Of a stretch of DNA of 64,000 nt, positions 35,270 through 42,543 are shown piece after piece. The DNA lies in assembly GCF_900106565.1 (NCBI RefSeq), contig NZ_FNNJ01000003.1:186001-250000 (forward strand). Reading direction: 5' to 3'. The notes below the pieces were generated by a model. The model was not told the DNA's origin. It worked only from the letters and a program-made list of their open reading frames with translations, and did not search any database. Source of the DNA: Lutibacter oricola. GTDB lineage: Bacteria > Bacteroidota > Bacteroidia > Flavobacteriales > Flavobacteriaceae. Positions within the stretch are counted from its first letter, which is position 1, and each line of letters starts with the position of its first letter. The translations under genes were made by a program, and so were the position numbers.

Positions 35270-35857
35270 TTATAAATCTTCAAATAGCAGCAAATATAAG
35301 TTTTTAGAATTAGTGTTACCATAATTCATAAAATCTTCGCTTTTACTACCTGGATTGTAATCTTTTATAGCACTTATGTTACTAGGTATATTTCCTTGAT
35401 ATCTAGATTTTATACCTGTTAAACTTTCGCCTTTAGATTTAACTAGTTGGCTAGTTGTTGCATAAACAATAAAGTTTTCAGAAAGATTGGAAATTTTATG
35501 CTCTTTAAGTTGATTTGAAGAGAATAAAATACTGCCATTTTCGGCTATTAAGTGTTCGCACCCAACAAAAACAGGAGTAGAATCGTCAAAATTATCTGTA
35601 ATATTTATATTTAATGCTTTTACTAGCTTTACTAAGTCGTTATCTGTACAAACTATTGAATTCCAAGAGTTTTCTTTAGCTATGTTTTCTAAATTAACCG
35701 TTACTTCTTGTAAGCTTGTACAATACAAAAACTTACCATTCTTGTCAATAAATTTTTCTACAAAAATTTGATCAAGTGGTAAGTTTTTAAAATCTATAGA
35801 AGTTTCCTTCTTTTCCTTTGGTTTAGGAGAGTTAAAAAGATTTTTAAAAAAATTCAT
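35270..35857 (-). CDS. LUD domain protein (LutC/YkgG-like), orphan
   Basis: The 195-residue protein has the LUD-type sequence VFVGCEHLIAENGSILFSSNQ and VYATTSQLVKSKGESLTGIKSRYQGN. In lactate utilisation operons such a protein works with LutA and LutB; neither is present here. It is packed between ftsH (67 bases) and cdsA (3 bases), so its role is probably different. Function unknown. Confidence 0.78.
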   Translation of the reverse strand: MNFFKNLFNSPKPKEKKETSIDFKNLPLDQIFVEKFIDKNGKFLYCTSLQEVTVNLENIAKENSWNSIVCTDNDLVKLVKALNINITDNFDDSTPVFVGCEHLIAENGSILFSSNQLKEHKISNLSENFIVYATTSQLVKSKGESLTGIKSRYQGNIPSNISAIKDYNPGSKSEDFMNYGNTNSKNLYLLLFEDL

Positions 35858-35924
35858 TATCAGTTTTGAATAAATTCAAAATTAAATAAAAGTTATGAAT
35901 TTATTCAGTTGTTTTTAATGAATT

Positions 35925-37898
35925 TTAAATATTTCCTTCTTCTTTTTGCTCTTTTTCAATTTTTTCATCCTCTTTTGCAGGTTCAGCTTCAATTTCAAAA
36001 GGCCTTTTTCCAAATATGGTTTCTAAATCTTTTTTGAAAATAACTTCTTTTTCCAATAAGTGTTCGGCTAATGTAATTAACTTCTCTTTATTGGTATTAA
36101 GTATGTCAATTGCTCTTTGGTATTGTTCTTCAACAATATTAGATATTTCTTTATCAATAACTTGAGCTGTTTGTTCGCTATAAGGTTTTGTAAAGTTATA
36201 ATCTTGTTGCCCTGTAGAATCGTAATATGTTAAGTTACCAATTTTATCGTTTAAACCATAAATAGTAACCATAGCTCTAGCTTGACGCATTACTTTTTCA
36301 AGGTCGTTTAGGGCTCCAGTTGAAATTTTGTTAAATATTAATTTTTCAGCAGCTCTACCAGCTAATGTAGCACACATTTCGTCTAACATTTGTTCTGCTT
36401 GAACTATTTGACGTTCTTCAGGTAAATACCAAGCGGCACCTAAACTTTGCCCTCTTGGTACAATTGTAACCTTAACCAAAGGAGCGGCGTGTTCTAACAT
36501 CCAGCTTGCAGTTGCGTGTCCAGCTTCGTGAAAAGCAATAGTTTTCTTTTCTTTTGGAGATATTATTTTATTTTTCTTTTCTAATCCTCCAACAATTCTA
36601 TCCACAGCATCTAAAAAATCTTGATGTTCAACAGATTTTTTACTACTACGAGCAGCAATTAAAGCAGCTTCGTTACATAAGTTAGCAATATCTGCCCCAG
36701 AAAAACCTGGAGTTTGTTGTGCTAAAAATTCAACATCTAAACCTTTATCTAATTTTAGAGGTTTTAAATGAACTTGAAAAATTTCTTCACGTTCTTTTAA
36801 ATCAGGTAAATCAACATAAATTTGTCTGTCAAAACGACCAGCTCTCATTAAAGCTTTATCTAAAACATCTGCGCGATTTGTTGCTGCTAATACAATAACA
36901 TTAGTATCAGTACCAAAACCATCCATTTCTGTTAATAACTGGTTTAAAGTGTTTTCGCGTTCGTCATTACCGCCTGTCATATTGTTTTTTCCACGCGCTC
37001 TACCAATTGCATCAATTTCATCAATAAAAATAATTGAAGGAGATTTTTGCTGTGCTTGTTTAAATAAGTCACGAACTCTAGAAGCTCCAACTCCAACAAA
37101 CATTTCAACAAAATCTGATCCAGATAAAGAGAAGAATGGTACTTCAGCTTCACCAGCTACTGCTTTAGCTAATAATGTTTTACCAGTTCCAGGAGGACCT
37201 ACTAATAAGGCTCCTTTTGGTATTTTACCACCTAAAGATGTATATTTTTCTGGGCTTTTTAAAAAGTCTACAATTTCTTGTACTTCTTCTTTAGCACCTT
37301 CTAAACCAGCAACATCTTTAAAGCTTGTTTTTACTTTTTGATCTTGGTCAAATAATTTAGCTTTAGATTTTCCAATATTAAATATTTGGCCTCCGCCACC
37401 TCCAGAGCCACCTCCAGACATACGTCTCATAAAATAAATCCACAAACCAATTAAAAATATAAAAGGTAAGTAAACAAAAATTTGCTCTAATATGTTTGTT
37501 TTTTCAACATTGGCTGTATCAAAATCTAAGCTGTTTGCAGTTTTACTTTCTTCAAGTTCTTTTTCAAAGTTTTGTAAATCACCAAAATCATAGTAATACA
37601 TTGGTGTATTAGCAGAGTATAGAGAGCCTTTATTTTTTTTGTGTTTCTCTTTTTCTGAAGCATCACTTTTTATATAAATATCAGCTACATCTCTATTTAC
37701 AATAACAATTTTATCTATATCATTGTCACTTAGAATAGTTTTAAACTCATTTTGGCTTAAATTTCTAGACGACATGCTTTCGCTATTGAAAAATTGGTAT
37801 CCAATAAATAACGCGATAACAATACCATAAATCCAATAAAAATTGAACTTAGGTGTTTTTATGTTTTTACTTGAATTATTTTTTTTATCCTGACCCAT
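35925..37898 (-). CDS. ftsH: ATP-dependent zinc metalloprotease FtsH
   Basis: The 657-residue inner-membrane AAA protease has two N-terminal membrane segments (about 20-37 and 139-157) around a periplasmic domain. Then come a Gly-rich linker, Walker A GPPGTGKT (234-241), Walker B IIFIDEIDAIG (289-299), the second-region-of-homology Arg block, and the zinc site HEAGH (457-461). It degrades misassembled membrane proteins. It has a charged Glu/Lys-rich C-terminal tail. It follows rsfS after 34 bases. Confidence 0.98.
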   Translation of the reverse strand: MGQDKKNNSSKNIKTPKFNFYWIYGIVIALFIGYQFFNSESMSSRNLSQNEFKTILSDNDIDKIVIVNRDVADIYIKSDASEKEKHKKNKGSLYSANTPMYYYDFGDLQNFEKELEESKTANSLDFDTANVEKTNILEQIFVYLPFIFLIGLWIYFMRRMSGGGSGGGGGQIFNIGKSKAKLFDQDQKVKTSFKDVAGLEGAKEEVQEIVDFLKSPEKYTSLGGKIPKGALLVGPPGTGKTLLAKAVAGEAEVPFFSLSGSDFVEMFVGVGASRVRDLFKQAQQKSPSIIFIDEIDAIGRARGKNNMTGGNDERENTLNQLLTEMDGFGTDTNVIVLAATNRADVLDKALMRAGRFDRQIYVDLPDLKEREEIFQVHLKPLKLDKGLDVEFLAQQTPGFSGADIANLCNEAALIAARSSKKSVEHQDFLDAVDRIVGGLEKKNKIISPKEKKTIAFHEAGHATASWMLEHAAPLVKVTIVPRGQSLGAAWYLPEERQIVQAEQMLDEMCATLAGRAAEKLIFNKISTGALNDLEKVMRQARAMVTIYGLNDKIGNLTYYDSTGQQDYNFTKPYSEQTAQVIDKEISNIVEEQYQRAIDILNTNKEKLITLAEHLLEKEVIFKKDLETIFGKRPFEIEAEPAKEDEKIEKEQKEEGNI

Positions 37899-37932
37899 TT
37901 AAAGTTTTCTTATTTCTTAGTTATGAATTTTT

Positions 37933-38304
37933 TTAATTGCTTGATGCAATAGTAGTAATTTTTGCATCTCCCCATAGACTTTCAATGTCGTAAAATTCGC
38001 GAATGTGTTTTTGAAATACGTGAACAACAACATTTACATAATCTAGAAGAATCCATTCAGCAGGACCTTCACCTTCAACATGCCAAGGTTTTTCTTTAAC
38101 AATTTTACTAACTTGCTTTTGTACAATACCAGAAATGGCATTTACATGTGTGTTAGAAGTACCAGTACATACTATAAAGTAATCACAAACTGTATTTTCA
38201 ATTTCTCTTAAGTCTAATATTTGAATATCTTCACTTTTTATTTCGTCAAGTGCTTTTATTACAGCCGCAATTAACTCGTCGGCACTTACTTTTCTTTCTG
38301 TCAT
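37933..38304 (-). CDS. rsfS: ribosome silencing factor
   Basis: The 123-residue protein matches the RsfS (Iojap/DUF143) family: AVIKALDEIKSEDIQILDLREIENTVCDYFIVCTGTS, PWHVEGEGPAEWILLDYVNVVVHVF and REFYDIESLWGDA. It binds uL14 and blocks subunit joining when nutrients are scarce. It heads the ftsH-LUD-cdsA-psd-ACBP run and is divergent from birA. Confidence 0.95.
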   Translation of the reverse strand: MTERKVSADELIAAVIKALDEIKSEDIQILDLREIENTVCDYFIVCTGTSNTHVNAISGIVQKQVSKIVKEKPWHVEGEGPAEWILLDYVNVVVHVFQKHIREFYDIESLWGDAKITTIASSN

Positions 38305-38325
38305 TAATTATTTTTTTATTAGTTA

Positions 38326-38333
38326 CAAAGTTA
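38326..38333 (-). promoter_or_regulatory. -7 promoter box for rsfS-ftsH operon
   Basis: The minus strand reads TAACTTTG, an exact TAnnTTTG match, 22 bases upstream of the rsfS ATG. Confidence 0.6.
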
Positions 38334-38363
38334 TTATTTTTTTAGAATAAATAATGTTTTGAG

Positions 38364-38371
38364 TAACTTTG
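38364..38371 (+). promoter_or_regulatory. -7 promoter box for birA
   Basis: TAACTTTG is an exact TAnnTTTG match, 20 bases upstream of the birA ATG, and is the same octamer as the rsfS box on the other strand. Confidence 0.6.
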
Positions 38372-38390
38372 TTGAAATTTCAATATTTTA

Positions 38391-39128
38391 ATGAATATAA
38401 TCAAACTTAATGCCATTGATTCTACCAATTTATACTTGAAAAGGTTGGCGGATGATAATGAGCTAGAAAACTTTACTGTAGCGGTAGCTAGACAGCAAAC
38501 TGCCGGTAGAGGTCAAATGGGTACAAATTGGGTTTCTGAGAAAAATAAAAACCTAACATTCAGTATGTTAGTTAATTTTGAAGCGCTTTCAGTTAATCAT
38601 CAGTTTTATGTAAGTATGGCAGTTGCTATTGCTGTAGTAGAAGTATTAAAAGGTTTTGTTAATAATTCATTATTTATAAAATGGCCTAACGACATTTTGG
38701 CAGATAAACAAAAGGTATGCGGTATTTTAATTGAAAATAGCTTAAAAGGAGTTAATGTGAAGCATTCTATTATTGGAATTGGTTTAAATGTAAATCAAGA
38801 AATTTTCCCAACAAATATTGGAAAAGTTAGTTCAATGAAGCTTTTAAGTGGAAATGAATATAAAACAGATGATATATTGGTAAACTTAATAAATAAATTA
38901 AAGTATTATTTACAATTGGTAAATGAAGCTAAGTTTAAACAGTTAACCGAAATTTATTATGCTAATTTATTTAAACTAAATACACCAGCGTTATTTGAAG
39001 AGTCTTGTGGATCCCAATTTATGGGTAAAATTATAGGGGTTGAGGTAGACGGAAGGTTAATAATTGAGCTTGAAAATGAAAATACTCGCAAATTCAATCT
39101 AAAAGAGATAAAACTTGCAAGTATTTAA
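38391..39128 (+). CDS. birA: biotin-[acetyl-CoA-carboxylase] ligase (no repressor domain)
   Basis: The 245-residue ligase has the biotinyl-AMP loop RQQTAGRGQMGTNW (about 34-47), the catalytic KWPNDILADKQKVCGILIE block (about 97-115), and GIGLNVNQ. It lacks the N-terminal helix-turn-helix of the Escherichia coli BirA, so it should be only an enzyme. It is divergent from rsfS and convergent with the SRPBCC-like gene. Confidence 0.95.
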   Translation: MNIIKLNAIDSTNLYLKRLADDNELENFTVAVARQQTAGRGQMGTNWVSEKNKNLTFSMLVNFEALSVNHQFYVSMAVAIAVVEVLKGFVNNSLFIKWPNDILADKQKVCGILIENSLKGVNVKHSIIGIGLNVNQEIFPTNIGKVSSMKLLSGNEYKTDDILVNLINKLKYYLQLVNEAKFKQLTEIYYANLFKLNTPALFEESCGSQFMGKIIGVEVDGRLIIELENENTRKFNLKEIKLASI

Positions 39129-39142
39129 TTAAGTTTTTAAAA

Positions 39143-39535
39143 CTATAAATTCTCAGCGTTGCTAGATAAAGTATTTATAAAGTTTTGAAGCGGTTTTTTT
39201 ACCATCATTGCCATCATAGGGTTAAAGTCTCCTTCAAATAATAATTGAGCTTCACAACTACTTTCAGTTACTTCAATAATATTTGCGGTTAATGTAAAGT
39301 TTAATTTACTACTTGCAGCACCTAAAATTATTTTATCAAACTCTTGTTTTTCTTTAACAACAAGTCTAATTTCTGGCATACCTTTTAAGCTAAATAGAAA
39401 CGAGTCACCATCAACTTCGAACTTATCGGTGTTTTCTGGCATTATTTTTTCAAAATTATTAAGGTCAGTTAAAAACTCAAAAAACTCTTTTTGAGACTTA
39501 TTTATAACTGTTTTTTTACTTTCTAAATTCATCAT
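39143..39535 (-). CDS. SRPBCC-like (START-fold) protein
   Basis: The 130-residue protein has the polyketide-cyclase/START pattern: NKSQKEFFEFLTDLNNFEKIMPEN at the start, GMPEIRLVVKEKQEF strands, and a long C-terminal helix KKPLQNFINTLSSNAENL. It probably binds a hydrophobic ligand or protein. It lies 13 bases after pyrE on the same strand. Two adjacent ATG codons (39535 and 39532) are possible starts. Confidence 0.75.
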   Translation of the reverse strand: MMNLESKKTVINKSQKEFFEFLTDLNNFEKIMPENTDKFEVDGDSFLFSLKGMPEIRLVVKEKQEFDKIILGAASSKLNFTLTANIIEVTESSCEAQLLFEGDFNPMMAMMVKKPLQNFINTLSSNAENL

Positions 39536-39548
39536 AATTTTTTAGGTG

Positions 39549-40190
39549 TTATTGATTCCAAACGCTTGGGTTTTTACGCCAATTTTTTAGAGTGTCTAAT
39601 TCTTTTTCAGAAATATATTTATTGTCTAAAGCCAATTCTAATAAATGGTTATAATCACTTAAAGTATTAAGTTTTACGTTGGCTTCTTTAAAGTTTTCAT
39701 CAGCTAACTCAAAACCATAAGAGAAAATAGCAACCATACCTTTAACGTTGGCTCCTTCTTCTTTTAAAGCTTTAACCGCATTTAAGCTACTTTTTCCAGT
39801 GCTAATTAAATCTTCAACAACTACAACATTTTTGTTTTTTTCTAGTAAGCCTTCAACCTGGTTTTTTCTACCGTGTTTTTTAGGTTCAGGTCTTACATAT
39901 ACAAAAGGAACATTTAAATGCTGAGCTACTAAAACTCCAATAGCAATAGCTCCTGTAGCTACCCCTGCAATTACATCTGGTTTACCATATTCTTCTTCAA
40001 TAATATTTGCTAAGTTTTCTCGCAAATAATTTCGTATTTTTGGAAACGAAAGGGTGGTTCTATTATCACAATAAATTGGAGATTTCCATCCTGAAGCCCA
40101 AGTAAAAGGTTCGTTTGGTTGTAATTTTATAGCTTTAATCTGCAATAAAAGTTCAGCCGTTGTTTTAGCCACATTTTTGTTTAAAATCAT
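39549..40190 (-). CDS. pyrE: orotate phosphoribosyltransferase
   Basis: From the ATG at 40190 the protein has 213 residues, beginning MILNKNVAKTTAELLLQIKAI. The PRPP loop VVVVEDLISTGKSS is clear, and EPFTWASGWKSPIYCDNR and the VRPEPKKHGRKN loop fit the family. It makes orotidine 5'-phosphate. A longer open frame to 40436 is antisense to the Nudix gene and was rejected. The start codon lies only 1 to 7 bases from the start of the divergent Nudix gene. Confidence 0.95.
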   Translation of the reverse strand: MILNKNVAKTTAELLLQIKAIKLQPNEPFTWASGWKSPIYCDNRTTLSFPKIRNYLRENLANIIEEEYGKPDVIAGVATGAIAIGVLVAQHLNVPFVYVRPEPKKHGRKNQVEGLLEKNKNVVVVEDLISTGKSSLNAVKALKEEGANVKGMVAIFSYGFELADENFKEANVKLNTLSDYNHLLELALDNKYISEKELDTLKNWRKNPSVWNQ

Positions 40191-40191
40191 A

Positions 40192-40779
40192 ATGCAAATG
40201 TATAAAGTTTTTGTAAATGAATGTCCAATTATTTTAACCGATAATAAGAATTTTTCAACAAAATTAGATAAAGTATTATTCAATATAAAAGATATAGAAA
40301 TCCTTATTTCAAAACTTTTTTTAAATGAAAGTAAAGGTATTTGTTTGGTATGTAGTGATTTAAAAAAGGATTTTAAACTTTTTAAAGCTCTATTTAAAAA
40401 ACAAAAAGCAGCTGGTGGAAAGGTAATAAATGCCAAAAATGAAGTGTTATTTATTTATAGAATGAAGAAATGGGATTTGCCAAAAGGGAAATTAGAAAAA
40501 GGTGAAACCATAAAAGAAGCTGCCATAAGAGAAGTAGAAGAAGAATGTGGAATTAATGGTTTAACCATTAAAAGTAAACTGCCAACAACGTATCATATTT
40601 TTAGACGAAAAGGAAAAACTATTTTTAAAATTACGCATTGGTATTTAATGACAACTGAATTTATTGGAGATTTAACTCCTCAAATTGATGAAGAAATTGA
40701 AATTGCTAAATTTAAAAATGAAGTTGAGGTTAAAGAAGCGTTATTGAATACTTATGAAAATATTAAGTTGCTTTTTTAA
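40192..40779 (+). CDS. Nudix hydrolase
   Basis: Starting at ATG 40192 (or ATG 40198; a TTG at 40177 is inside pyrE and unlikely) the protein has 195 or 193 residues. The Nudix box GETIKEAAIREVEEECGI fits GX5EX7REUXEEXGU. The N-terminal about 75 residues (a Lys-rich alpha/beta segment) are outside the Nudix fold and not recognised. It should hydrolyse a nucleoside diphosphate linked to another moiety; the substrate is unknown. Its promoter must lie inside the pyrE coding region, where I see only a weak CATTTTTG box at 40172-40179. Confidence 0.9.
   Translation: MQMYKVFVNECPIILTDNKNFSTKLDKVLFNIKDIEILISKLFLNESKGICLVCSDLKKDFKLFKALFKKQKAAGGKVINAKNEVLFIYRMKKWDLPKGKLEKGETIKEAAIREVEEECGINGLTIKSKLPTTYHIFRRKGKTIFKITHWYLMTTEFIGDLTPQIDEEIEIAKFKNEVEVKEALLNTYENIKLLF
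40195..40228 (-). promoter_or_regulatory. pyrE promoter embedded in the Nudix coding sequence
   Basis: On the minus strand, TTG (40228-40226), a 23-base spacer and TACATTTG (40202-40195) match TTG-N17-23-TAnnTTTG. The -7 box ends 4 bases before the pyrE ATG, so pyrE would be transcribed with almost no leader. The whole element overlaps the first codons of the divergent Nudix gene. Confidence 0.6.
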
Positions 40780-40840
40780 AACACTTTAAACGATTTCGTT
40801 AAGTCCGTCATTTAAATTTAAAACAACTAACAAAAAGGCT

Positions 40841-40848
40841 TATATTTG
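40841..40848 (+). promoter_or_regulatory. -7 promoter box for the SulP gene
   Basis: TATATTTG is an exact TAnnTTTG match, 23 bases before the ATG at 40872. Confidence 0.55.
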
Positions 40849-40871
40849 CCGCTTTTTGAAAATAACTCATT

Positions 40872-42494
40872 ATGACTAAATTTATTAGAAACAGAGTATC
40901 AAATGTTAGAAACGACGTTTTGTCGGGTATTACCGTTGCGCTTGCATTGGTGCCTGAAGCAGTTGCCTTTGCCTTTGTGGCAGGCGTAGATCCTTTAGTA
41001 GGGTTATATGCTGCATTTATGGTTGGTTTAATAACATCTATATTTGGTGGTAGACCAGGAATGATTTCTGGAGCAACAGGAGCCTTAGCTGTAGTTATGG
41101 TTTCACTTGTTTCTGAAGGAAATGCAATGGGAGAACCTGGAGAAAACTTAGGTTTATATTATTTATTTGCAACCGTTATTTTAATGGGAATTATTCAAAT
41201 GTTAGCAGGTTTATTTAAGCTAGGTAAATTTGTAAGATTAATTCCTCACCCTGTAATGATGGGATTTGTAAATGGTTTAGCTATTGTAATTTTTCTATCT
41301 CAATTAGGTATGTTTAAAGAAACTGTTGGAGGAGAAAAAGTATGGTTACAAGGTAACTCTTTGTATTATATGATTGGTTTAGTTGCGTTAACTATGTTAA
41401 TTATGTGGGGACTTCCAAAAATTAAACAAGCTAAAAAATTACCTGAAGCATTAATTGCTATTTTGGTTGTAAGTGGAATTGCAATTTTTGCAAAATTAGA
41501 TGTAGCAACCGTTGGTTCTTTTATTAGAGATGGTGGTGGAGAAGGATTAAAAGGAGGTTTTCCAATGCTTAATTTAGAAACTTTTTCTAAAGTTCCTTTC
41601 ACTATGGAATCTATTACATTTATATTGCCATATGCATTAATATTAGCTGCCATTGGTTTAATAGAGTCTTTGATGACATTAAATTTAGTGGATGATTTAA
41701 CTGAAACTCGTGGAAATGGTAATAGAGAATGTTTAGCACAAGGAGGTGCAAATATTATTACTGGACTTTTCGGAGGAATGGGTGGTTGTGCTATGATTGG
41801 ACAATCTATTATTAATATTAAAGGTGGTGGTAGAGGCCGTTTATCAGGTATTGTAGCTGCGGTTATGTTATTAATGTTTATTCTATTCGGATCATCTTAC
41901 ATAGAACAAGTTCCAATTGGAGCTCTCGTAGGTGTAATGTTTATGGTTGTTATAGGAACATTTGCTTGGAGTAGCTTTAGAATTATTGGAAAAATACCTA
42001 GAACAGATTTATTTGTATTAATTCTAGTATCTGCTTTAACAGTAATTTTCGATTTAGCTATAGCAGTAATAGCTGGTGTAATTGTTAGTGCATTAGTTTT
42101 TTCTTGGGAAAATGCAACAAGAATTAGAGCTAGAAAAAGAATGAAAGATGATGGTACCAAGATTTATGAAATTTGGGGGCCTTTATTTTTCGGTTCAATA
42201 TCTGCTTTTAACGAAAAGTTTGACGTTAAAAATGATCCAGATAAAGTTGAAATAGATTTTATAGAGTCTAGAGTAAGTGATCACTCTGCATTAGAAGCAA
42301 TTTTAAGTATTGTAGAAAAATACGAATCTGCTGGTAAAAGTTTACATTTAAAACATTTAAGTGAAGAATGTAAATTATTACTTTACAAAAGTAATCCTAA
42401 ATTTAAGGAGGTAATTGTTGAAGATATTGACGATCCTCGTTATCATTTAGCTGCAAACCCAGAGAAGTTTCCGAAAGGATTATTAGAGAATTAG
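40872..42494 (+). CDS. SulP family anion permease with STAS domain
   Basis: The 540-residue protein has about 12 to 14 membrane segments starting with the family signature SGITVALALVPEAVAFAFVAGVDP (about 17-40), the GLYAAF...GGRPGMISGATGA block, and a short C-terminal cytosolic STAS domain (about 435-540: WGPLFFGSISAFNEKF...VEIDFIESRVSDHSALEAI). Substrates in this family include sulfate and bicarbonate; no neighbour such as carbonic anhydrase or sulfate-assimilation genes settles which. Confidence 0.92.
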   Translation: MTKFIRNRVSNVRNDVLSGITVALALVPEAVAFAFVAGVDPLVGLYAAFMVGLITSIFGGRPGMISGATGALAVVMVSLVSEGNAMGEPGENLGLYYLFATVILMGIIQMLAGLFKLGKFVRLIPHPVMMGFVNGLAIVIFLSQLGMFKETVGGEKVWLQGNSLYYMIGLVALTMLIMWGLPKIKQAKKLPEALIAILVVSGIAIFAKLDVATVGSFIRDGGGEGLKGGFPMLNLETFSKVPFTMESITFILPYALILAAIGLIESLMTLNLVDDLTETRGNGNRECLAQGGANIITGLFGGMGGCAMIGQSIINIKGGGRGRLSGIVAAVMLLMFILFGSSYIEQVPIGALVGVMFMVVIGTFAWSSFRIIGKIPRTDLFVLILVSALTVIFDLAIAVIAGVIVSALVFSWENATRIRARKRMKDDGTKIYEIWGPLFFGSISAFNEKFDVKNDPDKVEIDFIESRVSDHSALEAILSIVEKYESAGKSLHLKHLSEECKLLLYKSNPKFKEVIVEDIDDPRYHLAANPEKFPKGLLEN

Positions 42495-42508
42495 AAAATA
42501 TACTATAT

Positions 42509-42540
42509 AAAAAAAGCGACTTATTTAAGTCGCTTTTTTT
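42509..42540. terminator. bidirectional terminator between SulP and molybdenum hydroxylase genes
   Basis: A perfect dyad with core AGCGACTTA/TAAGTCGCT, two-base centre and A/T-run flanks, between convergent genes. Confidence 0.92.
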
Positions 42541-42543
42541 GTT

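Noticed and set aside
40191-40436. N-terminal extension of pyrE by 82 codons
   Set aside because: The extension is antisense to the Nudix coding sequence and lies upstream of the family-conserved Met at 40190.
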